DNA of 57,613 nucleotides, taken from an uncultured Methanobrevibacter sp. (lineage in GTDB: Archaea > Methanobacteriota > Methanobacteria > Methanobacteriales > Methanobacteriaceae). The stretch covers positions 1 through 57,613 of the forward strand of contig ONQL01000010.1 of assembly GCA_900319985.1 (NCBI GenBank). The letters run 5' to 3'. Positions within the stretch are counted from its first letter, which is position 1, and each line of letters starts with the position of its first letter. The notes beneath the pieces were generated by a model that saw only the letters and a list, made by a program, of their open reading frames with translations, was not told the origin of the DNA and made no database searches. The position numbers and the translations under genes were made by a program. Positions 34,416 to 43,876 of this stretch are shown here, piece by piece.

Positions 34416-36122
34416 CTAATCTTCAAAACCGTTCTCAACATCGTCTTCCTGGAAGCTGTCTAAAGTGGATTCGCCTTCACCAACTGCATGTCCATATTCG
34501 TCGACTTCTTCCATGATGATTGCATCAAGTTCTTCTTCTTCCTCTTCTTCTTCAACTTTTTCACCAAGTAACTCTGCAAGAGCCCTTTTGGTTACTTTTG
34601 CAAGTACTTCGTGGTATTCTGGAACTCCTGTTTCACCAAGTTTTGCAGCTTCTTCAATAATGACTGGCACATATTCCTCGAATACTTTGGAACGTTTTTC
34701 TTTTTCTTTAGCTGCTCTTTTAGCTCTTAAATGTTTTTGTAATTTACGAGCTAATTTCATAGTTGCCTGTCTGATTTCATGAACGATTTCAGGTTCGGGT
34801 GAAACACTTTGCTTACCGGTTGAAAGATAAGGTACCTGTGTTGAAATAATGTTTACGAATAATGTTAATGGGGTGTTATCCATATCTTTTAATCCATAAC
34901 GTTTCCAGTCAATACTTTTAAGCGCTTCGGTAATTGCACAGCTTCCTGCATCGAATGTCAATGGGACCCTGTTTGCAAATCTCATGATTTCGGATTTTCT
35001 TTTCTCATTGACAACTCTTCCGGCATCTCCACCGTATGCAAGACCGGCTTCAATAATGAATGAAACACCTCCAGCATATGTTACAGGTTTTCTTGTTATT
35101 GTGGTTACAAATTCAGGTTTAAGAATTTGTTTCATACCTTTTTCAATTTGTTCAGATCCAATTGGTATAAGTCCGTCTGTTGGAGGAGCCATGAATTTCA
35201 TTTTCTTAAAGCATTGTACAATAGCTTCTGCTTCTTGGAAAGTCATGTCTTTTGGACGTTTATTCATGTCGATTCCAGTAAGTTCTGCAATTTCATCAGC
35301 TCTTTTGTTTGACATTCTTGACATTGATGAAGTTAACATACTTTTATATCTTCTACTGTCGGTATTTTTTGCCATTGTCATTAAATCGTCAGCACTTACA
35401 CCTTTTGGGTGAGGTAACACTTCTTTTGGCTGAACCGGAACAATGTCTGCAGCTCTTTTGAATATGTACTTGTGTCCGGATGGATCCCTGAATGTAATTT
35501 TTGCATGTGGGTTTCCAATCATTGTTCTTCTGATGTACTCGAATGCACCTTGTTCGGCTAATGAGTATGATACGTCTTTGAACTGTAATTCTATACATAC
35601 TCCGGTACTTTCGGCAGGGTAATCTTCTCTTTCCATTAAAATTCCACGGTTGTTTTCAACATCCATCTGGAATTTCATTTTCACCCCTTTAATTTCATCG
35701 CCATCTTTGTAACATGAAATTACATGGGCAGGTTTACCTGTTGTCATTTGGGATAAAAGCACACAACCACTACAACCTAAACCTTGTTGTCCTCGGGATT
35801 GGATGTTTCTGAATTTGGATCCTGCAAACATCATACAGTATACTTGCATCACATATTCTTCTGGAATTCCGGGTCCATTGTCCCGGTGTCTTAAGATATA
35901 ATGTTCTTTATCAACACGTTTCAATTCGATGTCGATATCAGGCAATATTTTTGATTCTTCACATGCATCGAAACTGTTTGTAATCAATTCGTGGAAAACA
36001 ATTGTTAAAGAACGTATTTTACCTGTGAATCCCAACATCTGTTTGTTTTTTCTAAAAAACTGGGATGGGGTTAATCTTTGAAAGTCCTCTTCCCAATCAA
36101 GTCCTATTTGTTGTTGAGCCAA
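34416..36122 (-). CDS. top6B: DNA topoisomerase VI subunit B
   Basis: 568 residues, a GHKL ATPase. Bergerat-fold motifs are ELITNSFDACEE, RDNGPGIP and GQQGLGCSG, with the transducer lysine in STGKQSVSP. A C-terminal acidic tail of about 50 residues, with a run of nine Glu, follows the transducer. The start is a TTG at 36122 after GGAGGAG, giving MAQQQIGLDWEEDF. ATP binding closes the dimer around the passing DNA segment. First gene of the top6B-top6A operon. Confidence 0.97.
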   Translation of the reverse strand: MAQQQIGLDWEEDFQRLTPSQFFRKNKQMLGFTGKIRSLTIVFHELITNSFDACEESKILPDIDIELKRVDKEHYILRHRDNGPGIPEEYVMQVYCMMFAGSKFRNIQSRGQQGLGCSGCVLLSQMTTGKPAHVISCYKDGDEIKGVKMKFQMDVENNRGILMEREDYPAESTGVCIELQFKDVSYSLAEQGAFEYIRRTMIGNPHAKITFRDPSGHKYIFKRAADIVPVQPKEVLPHPKGVSADDLMTMAKNTDSRRYKSMLTSSMSRMSNKRADEIAELTGIDMNKRPKDMTFQEAEAIVQCFKKMKFMAPPTDGLIPIGSEQIEKGMKQILKPEFVTTITRKPVTYAGGVSFIIEAGLAYGGDAGRVVNEKRKSEIMRFANRVPLTFDAGSCAITEALKSIDWKRYGLKDMDNTPLTLFVNIISTQVPYLSTGKQSVSPEPEIVHEIRQATMKLARKLQKHLRAKRAAKEKEKRSKVFEEYVPVIIEEAAKLGETGVPEYHEVLAKVTKRALAELLGEKVEEEEEEEELDAIIMEEVDEYGHAVGEGESTLDSFQEDDVENGFED

Positions 36123-36475
36123 AATTTCTCCTCCTTTAAATAATGTATGTTTAAAGTTATTATGTGTTGATATATTTAAATAAAGTCAGGGAGCATTTGA
36201 AAAGTAATATTCATACGGCACCCTAGCTAACTTGTTTAAATATGTGGTAAAATAATAATTTAAAAACATGTAGAAAATATAGTATTTAAACTACGCTACC
36301 TATATATGTTGATTAAAGTATATAATAGTTTGCTATTGGGGCCATGATTTTTATAGCTATCTTTTATAAAATTAGTTTAGTATGTAAAATTGTATTGATT
36401 GGATAATATTTAAGTCAATCAGTTAATTCCTCAAAATTAGTATATAAAAAATAATGGGTTTAGGAGATTAAACTC
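36123..36475. other. Intergenic region with the top6B promoter
   Basis: About 350 bases without a credible gene. On the minus strand a TATA-like TTTAAATATA (about 36173-36182) lies about 50 bases before the top6B TTG, with GGAGGAG in between. Further upstream, two similar AT-rich stretches around TGTTTAAATATG and TATTTAAACTACG could be more promoter elements. No RNA gene is apparent. Confidence 0.45.
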
Positions 36476-37093
36476 CTAAAAATCCTTTTCATCAAATTCG
36501 ATTCCATCTTTAAATTCAATTTTATCGTCTTCGATTCCAACTAGATCTTTGAATTCTTTCATTTTAAGTGTTTCTTTTTTATGTTCTAAAAATCCATAGA
36601 CTGATTTGTGTCTGGAACCATTCAGAATCATTTCAATAGCTTCCTTTGCAACCAGGATGTTGTCCATTTCACCAATCAATGAAACTGTTTTTCCATAAAC
36701 TGCCATGTCAACTTCGGCCATTTCCATTATGATTTCACGTGTTTTTCCATCTTTTCCTATAATTCTGCCTTTATGTCTTGCAAGGGCTTTTTTGGATTTG
36801 CCGATGTATAATGGTAAGCTGATTACTTCCAGATAAATGTCGTCACTTACTAACTTGAGTGCAACTTCCGGATTAAATCCACGTGCTACTGCTTTGACGA
36901 TATGGTTTGCATTCCATACTCCTAATGGATCTTCCATATCTTCTCTAGGTGTGATATAAACTGTGCCTTCATCACTATCAATGTCGAGGATGGTTCCAGT
37001 TGCTTTTTCAATGGATTTTTTAACGTTACCATTGCTTCCAATTAATGCCCCTACTCTGTTTTGAGGTATTTTTAAATAATCTGTTTCTGGCAT
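36476..37093 (-). CDS. KH-domain ribosome assembly protein (Dim2/Pno1-like)
   Basis: 205 residues with two KH domains. The first contains NRVGALIGSNGNVKKSIEKATG (about residues 12-33), and the second KGRIIGKDGKTREIIMEMAEVDM (about 113-135). This is the archaeal homologue of eukaryotic Pno1/Dim2, which binds the 3' end region of small-subunit rRNA during 40S maturation. Rio1 kinase, its functional companion in eukaryotes, is encoded about 2 kb away with aIF1A, so ribosome-maturation genes cluster here. GGTGAT precedes the ATG. Confidence 0.88.
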   Translation of the reverse strand: MPETDYLKIPQNRVGALIGSNGNVKKSIEKATGTILDIDSDEGTVYITPREDMEDPLGVWNANHIVKAVARGFNPEVALKLVSDDIYLEVISLPLYIGKSKKALARHKGRIIGKDGKTREIIMEMAEVDMAVYGKTVSLIGEMDNILVAKEAIEMILNGSRHKSVYGFLEHKKETLKMKEFKDLVGIEDDKIEFKDGIEFDEKDF

Positions 37094-37260
37094 AATATCA
37101 CCTTTATAAGTTAATAATATTTATTTGAACTATTTTATATAATGATTTCTAAAAATTAGTTGGGACTTAGAGAATCATTGGTTTTAATCATTAGATATCA
37201 TTTTTCAAGAAAGATATTGTACTTGCACTTTTGTTTCATCATTGTAATGAATGCATTCAT

Positions 37261-38412
37261 CTAATCTTTTTTGACTGTTTTATTTTCCCATGTTGTGAAT
37301 TTATATCCGTTTTCAACATGTTCGATATTTTCTATCGGCACCAAAGGAACCTTACCAAGACCGCATGGTGAATTATATACGTATGTTGGTTTGCACATGC
37401 CGCTTGTTCTGCCCTCTAAATGTTTCATAATTTCCAGACCTTTGGAAATGTCCACTTGGAAATGTTCAGTACCTTTAATGTCTTTTGGATGGAATAAATA
37501 GTAAGGAATTACACGATACTTTTGCAATTCTTCATTGGTTTTTTGAATACAATATTTGTCGTCGTTAATGTTATGCAGTAATACCATTTGGTTTCTCACA
37601 AGGACTCCATGGTCGACTAATTTATCAATTGCATTAACTGCTTCTGGAGTAATCTCACAGGCATGATTGAACTGTGTTGAGACATGCACTTTGTATTTTC
37701 TGAGCAGACATGCCAGTTCATCATCGATTCTAAAGGGGAGTGTTGCTAATGTTCTTGTACCTATCCTTAATACTTCAACATGGTCAATATTGGATAATGT
37801 ATCGAATAGATATTCCAATTTCATGTTTGGCAATAATAATGCATCTCCGCCGGTGATTAATACTTCCCTGATTGTCGGATTATTTCTTATAAATTCTATT
37901 GATTCGTCAATGTCTTTTCTGGAAGTATGTTTATCAAAGTTGCCTATTAATCTGCGGCGCTGGCAGTGCCTGCAATACATCGGGCAGGCATTAGTAACAT
38001 TAATAATTAATTTGTTGGGATATCTTCTAGTGATTTTTCCTGAAGGATTGGACTGTTCTTCATTCATAGGATCTAATTGTCCGGTTTCTCCAAGCTCTTC
38101 AATATTTGGAAATGACTGTAATTTGATTGGACAATTTGGATTGTCGAAATCAATTAATGAGAAATAATATGGAGTTATTGCAAATCTGTATTTTTCACCA
38201 ACTTTTTTTATATTCTTATATTCTTCCTGTGAAATGTTGGTGTATTTTGAAATTTCGTCCACATCACTAATACGATTCTTTAATTGCCATTTAGGATTAT
38301 TCCAATCTTTTTCAGTTGCATTCAATTCTTCTAAAATTTTATTTTTGGTATTTTCATATAATTCTTTAGAAAATTCGCTGAATCCTAGTCTGACATTTGA
38401 TTTGTGTTTCAT
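37261..38412 (-). CDS. Lysine 2,3-aminomutase family radical SAM enzyme
   Basis: 383 residues. The radical SAM cluster motif is CPMYCRHCQRRRLIG (CxxxCxxC), followed by ITGGDALLLPN and the KamA-type VLRIGTRTLATLPFRID block, with PLP-lysine-type and Cys-rich C-terminal motifs (SGMCKPTYVYNSPCGLGKVPL). Methanogens use lysine 2,3-aminomutase (AblA) with an acetyltransferase (AblB) to make the osmolyte N-epsilon-acetyl-beta-lysine, but no ablB is adjacent. Glutamate 2,3-aminomutase is an alternative. The ATG at 38412 has only a weak ribosome site, and no better upstream start is available. Confidence 0.82.
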   Translation of the reverse strand: MKHKSNVRLGFSEFSKELYENTKNKILEELNATEKDWNNPKWQLKNRISDVDEISKYTNISQEEYKNIKKVGEKYRFAITPYYFSLIDFDNPNCPIKLQSFPNIEELGETGQLDPMNEEQSNPSGKITRRYPNKLIINVTNACPMYCRHCQRRRLIGNFDKHTSRKDIDESIEFIRNNPTIREVLITGGDALLLPNMKLEYLFDTLSNIDHVEVLRIGTRTLATLPFRIDDELACLLRKYKVHVSTQFNHACEITPEAVNAIDKLVDHGVLVRNQMVLLHNINDDKYCIQKTNEELQKYRVIPYYLFHPKDIKGTEHFQVDISKGLEIMKHLEGRTSGMCKPTYVYNSPCGLGKVPLVPIENIEHVENGYKFTTWENKTVKKD

Positions 38413-38649
38413 GTCATCAATAGCAATTTCATCAAGTTCGTTTGATCGAATTAATGATTTTTTTCTATTTAGGTCTATACTATCTCCCCATTTCTATATT
38501 TTTTTTTTATCAAACATTATATAGTTTGTTTTGCATATTAATATATCTTTTTAGGTTTTACTGCCTTTTTTGTAAAAATAAGTTTACATAATAAATATTT
38601 CTAAATTAAATATCTAAAGGTTATTGCAATTGATTGTGAATAATCTGAA

Positions 38650-39423
38650 TTAAAATTTTGGGTTGACATATTCCCAAACTTCATCAAAACTAGTTTTAAC
38701 ACCAAGTTTGGTGTATTCACGTACAAGTGTGTTTATGTCTCTTTCAAGCAGTTCTTTGGAAATTGGATTGTCCAGTACAACCGATTGTGAAACATCTATA
38801 ATCACTGGTTTTTCATTCAGGTTCAAAATATTGTAGTTGGACAAATCTCCGTGAACCAGTTTCGCTTCATTGACAAATTTTTTCAGCTCAACCAGCAGTA
38901 GGTTCCAGAATTCATCAGGATTTTCTGGGAGTTGATTTTTTACAGGTTGTGCAGGATTTCCTTCATCATCACCAATAAACTCAATTAAAAGCACATTATT
39001 TGCACTTGTTATTGGTTCGGGAACATTCACTCCTGCGGAATACAATCTTGTTAAATTTTTGAATTCCTTAGTGACCCAGGAATAAATTATTTTTCTTTTA
39101 TTTTTGGTTTTCACGTTAAATCTTGGATCGCCTTTAAGATAATAATCCATCTTTTTAAAATCAGATGTAGCTATCCTATAAACTTTGACGGCTACATATT
39201 TTTCGTCGTCGGTTATGCCAGTTAGCACATTGGCCTCTTTGCCGGTACTTATGGCGCCGTTTAAAATGTCAATGTATCCCTGATTGGCTAATTTGTATAA
39301 TGTTTCCAGGGTTATCTTATCAAAAATTTCATTTCCGGTTTTTCTCTCAGAATTGTCCTTTCTTCTTTTTTCGGAATGAATCTTTGCATGTTTCTCGTCT
39401 GCTTTAGCTACTTTGGGATCCAT
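38650..39423 (-). CDS. rio1: Rio1-type atypical protein kinase
   Basis: 257 residues from the ATG at 39423; a TTG three codons earlier is less likely. The Rio1-specific loop STGKEANVLTG replaces the usual Gly-rich loop, the catalytic loop is LVHGDLSNYNIL, and the metal loop is VIDVSQSV. There is no N-terminal winged helix, so Rio1 rather than Rio2. Acts in small ribosomal subunit maturation. Follows aIF1A by 27 bases, an arrangement common in archaea. Confidence 0.92.
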   Translation of the reverse strand: MDPKVAKADEKHAKIHSEKRRKDNSERKTGNEIFDKITLETLYKLANQGYIDILNGAISTGKEANVLTGITDDEKYVAVKVYRIATSDFKKMDYYLKGDPRFNVKTKNKRKIIYSWVTKEFKNLTRLYSAGVNVPEPITSANNVLLIEFIGDDEGNPAQPVKNQLPENPDEFWNLLLVELKKFVNEAKLVHGDLSNYNILNLNEKPVIIDVSQSVVLDNPISKELLERDINTLVREYTKLGVKTSFDEVWEYVNPKF

Positions 39424-39450
39424 TAAAATCAAAAAAATAAGTAAGTAGGA

Positions 39451-39756
39451 CTACATTTTCAAGTAGCCTTTTCTTTCAAGCCAGTTGGACTCGGTTTTTG
39501 TGTATCTCCAAATTACGTCTGCTTTTTCATCAGATTGGAAATCCCATGGTTTAACAAGGATGACGTCTCCTTCACGAATCCAAATACGTTTTTTCATTTT
39601 ACCAGGTATTCTGGTCATTCTGATATTTCCATCAGCACAACGGACTTTTAATTTTCCGTGTCCCATAATTTGTTCAACTACTCCAGGGATTTCTCCTTTT
39701 TTAGGAGTTCTCACCCTTCTATATTCTTGTTGTTGGTTGTTATTAGGTTTAGACAA
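39451..39756 (-). CDS. eif1A: Translation initiation factor aIF1A
   Basis: 101 residues from a TTG at 39756 preceded by a strong GGAGGAG (39762-39768), giving MSKPNNNQQQEYRRVRTPKKGE. The frame continues upstream to an ATG at 39783 (MYYYFGGEY...), but those codons cover the ribosome site. An OB fold with VEQIMGHGKLKVRCADGN, RIPGKMKKRIWIREGD and VIWRYTK is diagnostic. It stimulates initiator tRNA and mRNA binding to the small subunit. Confidence 0.93.
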   Translation of the reverse strand: MSKPNNNQQQEYRRVRTPKKGEIPGVVEQIMGHGKLKVRCADGNIRMTRIPGKMKKRIWIREGDVILVKPWDFQSDEKADVIWRYTKTESNWLERKGYLKM

Positions 39757-39866
39757 ATACTCTCCTCCAAAATAATAATACAATTTTTCTCCATAAGATT
39801 AAATTATTTATATTTATATGAATATATTATATATTAATTTATTGGATTTTACCGAATGTGATTAAT

Positions 39867-41090
39867 ATGGGAACTGAATTTTTAAAAATCAAGGAATGTG
39901 ACGAAGCTATAGATATAATTCAAAATTTGTTTGATGAAAATTTAAAGGCCGAAAGCGAAGAAATTTCAGTAAGTGAAGCTTACGGCAGAATTTTATATGA
40001 AGATGTCTATTCTCGAATGGATTTCCCTCCATTTGATAAGGCTTTGAAGGATGGTTTTGCAATACTTTCAAGTGATAGTTTTGGGGCATCTGAGGAGTCT
40101 CCAAATACCTTGGAAGTCATTGATTTTTTAGAGGCAGGTTCTACCACCGATAAAAAAGTTGAAAAAGGCAAATGTATTGAAATCAGTACTGGGGCGGCAA
40201 TGCCTGAAGGTGCAGAGGCTGTGGTCATGGTTGAATACTGTGAAAAGATGGGTGATAAAGTCAATCTGTTCACAACTGCAACTCCTTCCCAGGACGTTGC
40301 CCGTAAGGGTTCAGACATTGAAGAAGGCAATTTGATTCTTAAAAAGGGTGATTTCCTGAATCCTGGAAAAATCGGAGTTTTGCTTTCTCAGGGTTTTGAA
40401 ACAATCGAAGTTTATAAAAAACCAAGTGTTGGTATACTTTCATCCGGAAATGAAATCACACTTCAGGGCCAGGAGCTAGAATATGGTAAAATCTATGATG
40501 TAAATGGAGGCATGATTAAAAACGATGCCGTTTCCTGCGGTGCAGATGCAAGATTTTTAGGGGTAATGAGGGATGACTATGATGAGGTCAAGGAAAAAAT
40601 CATAAATTCCTTAAAAGAGGTTGATGTGCTTTTCTGCTCTGGTGGAACTTCTGCGGGACTTGGAGATGTGTTGAAGCATGTTTTGGATGAATTGGGTGAA
40701 GTCCACATTCATGGAATTTCAGTCCAGCCTGGAAAACCCACTATTGTGGGAGTAATCGATGAAAAACTGGTCATTGGTCTTCCTGGAAATCCTGTTTCCG
40801 CTTTAATGATATTCAATGCTTTTGTTGCTCAGCCTCTGACAAGATTAGCAGGAATCGAAAAGGACTTTCAACTTAATACCGTTAAGGGCAAAATGACCAG
40901 AAGAATCCATTCTCCTGTTGGACGTATGCAATATCAGCTTGTAAAAGTTGAGGGACAAGATATTCAACCGATTTTCAAAGATTCAGGAGCAATCTTCTCA
41001 CTTTCAAGTGCCGATGGATATGTTAAAGTTCCGAAATCTGTTGAACTTTTGGATGAAGGTGAGGAAGTAGAAGTTTATTTATTTAATTAA
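39867..41090 (+). CDS. moeA: Molybdopterin molybdotransferase MoeA
   Basis: 407 residues from the ATG at 39867 after GTGAT; an in-frame GTG at 39858 is part of that site. Inserts molybdate or tungstate into adenylylated molybdopterin; methanogens need it for formylmethanofuran and formate dehydrogenases. MoeA blocks: FPPFDKALKDGFAI, ISTGAAMPEGAEAVV, GILSSGNEI and FCSGGTSAGLGD, then QPGKPTIVG...GLPGNPVSA. The C-terminal beta domain is present. Confidence 0.93.
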   Translation: MGTEFLKIKECDEAIDIIQNLFDENLKAESEEISVSEAYGRILYEDVYSRMDFPPFDKALKDGFAILSSDSFGASEESPNTLEVIDFLEAGSTTDKKVEKGKCIEISTGAAMPEGAEAVVMVEYCEKMGDKVNLFTTATPSQDVARKGSDIEEGNLILKKGDFLNPGKIGVLLSQGFETIEVYKKPSVGILSSGNEITLQGQELEYGKIYDVNGGMIKNDAVSCGADARFLGVMRDDYDEVKEKIINSLKEVDVLFCSGGTSAGLGDVLKHVLDELGEVHIHGISVQPGKPTIVGVIDEKLVIGLPGNPVSALMIFNAFVAQPLTRLAGIEKDFQLNTVKGKMTRRIHSPVGRMQYQLVKVEGQDIQPIFKDSGAIFSLSSADGYVKVPKSVELLDEGEEVEVYLFN

Positions 41091-41115
41091 GATTAAAGTT
41101 TTATTAGGTGTTATT

Positions 41116-41577
41116 ATGGAAAGTGAAGTTAAAGTTATTCCGGAACAAAAATTGGGAGTAATTAATTATAAGGGTCCAATTTCCGATTTGGAAATTTTAG
41201 TTTCTAAATTGATGGGTTGGGTTGATGCTGAAGAAATAGAATATGAAGGAGAACCTTTCGTTGTTTATTTTTCACCAAGACATGAAGTGAATCAGGGAGA
41301 TGCGGTTTATGACGTAAGTCTTGTCATTAAGGAAGATGCCGATGAAAAGGATATGATTCGTGTTGTCGACATGATTGAAAATAAGGTATTGTCCGGAATT
41401 CACTATGGCTCTGTAGACAATATTATGGATACCTATGCGGAATTGGTTGAAATAGCTCAGGCTAATCATTATGATATAATTGGTTCTCCAAAAGAGGTTT
41501 TGGTTAAAAATTTCCACAATTGCGATGATGAAAACGATTTTGTAACTGAAATACAATTGCCCATTATAGAAATGTAG
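41116..41577 (+). CDS. GyrI-like effector-binding domain protein
   Basis: 153 residues. The repeated SHS2-type pattern starts VKVIPEQKLGVINYKGPISDLEILVSKLMGW and continues with PFVVYFSPRHEV and YDVSLVIKE, typical of the GyrI/AraC effector-binding fold that binds small cationic or hydrophobic compounds. There is no DNA-binding domain, so a stand-alone ligand binder. Followed within nine bases by a small charged protein. Confidence 0.7.
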   Translation: MESEVKVIPEQKLGVINYKGPISDLEILVSKLMGWVDAEEIEYEGEPFVVYFSPRHEVNQGDAVYDVSLVIKEDADEKDMIRVVDMIENKVLSGIHYGSVDNIMDTYAELVEIAQANHYDIIGSPKEVLVKNFHNCDDENDFVTEIQLPIIEM

Positions 41578-41585
41578 GTGGTATT

Positions 41586-41834
41586 GTGTTTAAGAAAAAA
41601 GAAAGCTTTGAGGAACAGGTTGAAAGGATTGCCCGCAAATCCAATTTAAACATTAGAAAATCAGAATATTCATTTGAAAAGCAATTTAAAAAATTGGATA
41701 ATGATATTGATAGGATTGTTAAGGAAAAAATAAAGGATTTTGATAATAATAAGCAGTTGACAGAAGAGTATCTGACTATTGACTATACAGAATCAACCAT
41801 CAATAGGTATAGAGAAAAATTAAAAAAGATTTAA
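41586..41834 (+). CDS. Small charged helical protein
   Basis: 82 residues from a GTG at 41586 preceded by AGGTGGT at the stop of the upstream gene. Very rich in Lys, Glu and Asp, probably helical or coiled coil throughout, with no cysteine or membrane segment. I do not recognise the family. Tight spacing suggests co-expression with the GyrI-like gene. Confidence 0.55.
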   Translation: MFKKKESFEEQVERIARKSNLNIRKSEYSFEKQFKKLDNDIDRIVKEKIKDFDNNKQLTEEYLTIDYTESTINRYREKLKKI

Positions 41835-41851
41835 TTTTTTTCTCTTTTTTT

Positions 41852-43162
41852 TTAATTTTGGCCGACTACTCTTAAGTCGTGTACTAACAGTTTTGGAATA
41901 ATGAATGATCCGTACTGTTTGATTTCTGAATTCAGTCCTTCTACTTTTTTCATGATTTCAAAGATGTTTCCAGAAATCATTGCCTTATTAATAGGGTCGC
42001 CAAGTTCTCCATTTTCTATTTTGAATGCATTGCTTGCTTCCACTGAAAAGTCGCCTGAAATAGGGTTTGCGGTATGGGCTCCAAGAACGCTTGTTGTCAG
42101 GACTCCTTTTTTGATTTCGGATATGTCTTTCATTTCACTGAACTTGAATTCAAGATTTGATGGGGAAATCTTTGGAGTTGTCAAATAGCTTCCTCGGTAT
42201 CCGTTGGATGTTGTTTCAACGCTTTCCTTATTTGCAGTGTAAATGTCGTAGATAAATGAGTTCAGTTTGCCTTCTTTTACTAGTTCAGTGGCTTTTGAGA
42301 CACTTCCTTCGTCGTCACATTTTGTGCTGTACATTCCTTTCTCTAAAAGGGGATTGTCGATGATGCTTAATGTTGGGTTGGCTATTTCACTTCCGATTCT
42401 CTCTTTTAAAATTGACCTGCCTCTACTCACATTTTCACCATCAAATGCATTGATGAATGTTTGAAGAAGTCCGGTAGCAGCGTAGTAGTCTAAGACAACA
42501 CTGTAATTATCAGTTTCAATAGGTTTTGTATTCAATGAACTTTTAGCCAAATCACACACTTCATTGGCCAATTTTTCACCATCCAAATCGTAAAATCTTG
42601 ATGATTGGGAATTGTATGCTGTTGCAATTTCACCATCCTTTTGAAGGGTTACAGATAATGCAATGCTGAATCCGGTTCCTTTATTTTCTATTGAAACGCC
42701 GTTTGAGTTCAATATTAATGATCTTCCGGCACTTGCAGAAAATCCGGATCCTGTGACCTCACAACCGCTGTCGTCAGCCTGTGAAATGACACTTTTCAAT
42801 AATTCCACGGATTCGCCCAAGTCAAGATCATCGAATTTTTTATCATAAACGTTCTTGACATCATTTACTTTTTCCACTTCTGCAAATGAGTAATTCTCAT
42901 CGATTTTGTTTAGTTTTGTATTTTCAATTGATTGTCTTGCAGTTTCGGAAATTTTGTCCAGGTTTGAAGTAAATGCAAAACCAATCTTGTTGTCTTTAAT
43001 TACTCTAATTCCAATTCCGGTTTCAATTTCTTCCTTTGCAAAATTTAATTCGTTTTGTTTGGAATCAAGTTCAATCAGTTTGGATTCATCAATGTAAATT
43101 TCAAAAGTGTCACAATTGCTTTCAACTTCTTTTTTTGCTTTTTCAGCTATTTCATAAATCAT
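41852..43162 (-). CDS. pmbA: TldD/PmbA-family protein (TldE/PmbA-like)
   Basis: 436 residues. The N-terminal domain includes VESNCDTFEIYIDESKLIELDSKQNELN and GIGIRVIKDNKIGFAFTSNL. The C-terminal domain includes EKGMYSTKCDDEGSVSKATELVKEGKLNSFIYD and GAHTANPISGDFSVEASNAF, both typical of the PmbA (TldE) branch. I do not see the HExxxH zinc motif of TldD, so this is the non-catalytic partner; TldD is not adjacent. The pair is a heterodimeric protease acting on unfolded peptides in bacteria. Confidence 0.85.
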   Translation of the reverse strand: MIYEIAEKAKKEVESNCDTFEIYIDESKLIELDSKQNELNFAKEEIETGIGIRVIKDNKIGFAFTSNLDKISETARQSIENTKLNKIDENYSFAEVEKVNDVKNVYDKKFDDLDLGESVELLKSVISQADDSGCEVTGSGFSASAGRSLILNSNGVSIENKGTGFSIALSVTLQKDGEIATAYNSQSSRFYDLDGEKLANEVCDLAKSSLNTKPIETDNYSVVLDYYAATGLLQTFINAFDGENVSRGRSILKERIGSEIANPTLSIIDNPLLEKGMYSTKCDDEGSVSKATELVKEGKLNSFIYDIYTANKESVETTSNGYRGSYLTTPKISPSNLEFKFSEMKDISEIKKGVLTTSVLGAHTANPISGDFSVEASNAFKIENGELGDPINKAMISGNIFEIMKKVEGLNSEIKQYGSFIIPKLLVHDLRVVGQN

Positions 43163-43170
43163 GTTATCAC

Positions 43171-43875
43171 TTATAATGCAAATTTCTCAATAGCTTCAGC
43201 AACACCGTCGCCGAATTTATTTTCACAGGTGTATGTGCTTATTTCTTTTAATTTTTCTTCAGCGTTTCCAACAGCTATCTTATAACCTGCCTCTTTTAAA
43301 AAATCTTCATCGTTTTCGCTATCTCCGATGGCCATGACATTTTTCATGTTTATTCCATTTCTTTCACATAGATATCTGAGTGAAGTTCCCTTGTTCACTC
43401 TTTTGTCGGTTATGTGTAATGCAAAACCGCTGTCATAAATTTCTAACTGGTCAATGTATTTGAAATTAGTTAGAGCCTCTTCAAGTTCACCACGGCTGAG
43501 TGTTTTGTAGAATACTGTTTCGGTCAGGCGGTACATGTTGTCGTGGGATGCATGCTTGCCGAATTTTTCACCCAGTTTTTCCTTCAGGTGATTTTCTGCT
43601 GAAGTCACGAAGTCCCTTTCAACCATTGTTTCAACGGCATTGTTGTTTTCGCCTTCTTTAAAAACGACTCCTCCATTTTCAGCAACCAGTCCTCCACTGC
43701 ATCCTATCAATACTTCAGTTGCATATGCATAGTTTACAACATTTCCTGTAACAATAATTGTTGGAATGCCTTGGGATTCTGCTTTTCTTAATGCTTCGAT
43801 TGCGGAAATGCAGATTTGTCTTTTTTCATCTGTTATTGTTCCGTCAATGTCTACTGCAATAGCTTCAATTGTCAT
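43171..43875 (-). CDS. Phosphoglycolate phosphatase (archaeal HAD type)
   Basis: 234 residues from the ATG at 43875 after AGAGGAT; nine extra upstream codons overlap the hypD end. HAD motif I is AVDIDGTITD, motif II TIIVTGN, and motif IV GDSENDEDFL. The C2-type cap domain lies in the middle. The family removes phosphate from 2-phosphoglycolate, and related enzymes act on sugar phosphates. It lies between hypD and pmbA in the same direction with almost no spacing. Confidence 0.85.
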   Translation of the reverse strand: MTIEAIAVDIDGTITDEKRQICISAIEALRKAESQGIPTIIVTGNVVNYAYATEVLIGCSGGLVAENGGVVFKEGENNNAVETMVERDFVTSAENHLKEKLGEKFGKHASHDNMYRLTETVFYKTLSRGELEEALTNFKYIDQLEIYDSGFALHITDKRVNKGTSLRYLCERNGINMKNVMAIGDSENDEDFLKEAGYKIAVGNAEEKLKEISTYTCENKFGDGVAEAIEKFAL

Positions 43876-43876
43876 T

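Noticed and set aside
34465..34782. Serine-rich + frame opposite top6B
   Set aside because: The Ser runs are the antisense of the poly-Glu tail of top6B; a shadow frame.
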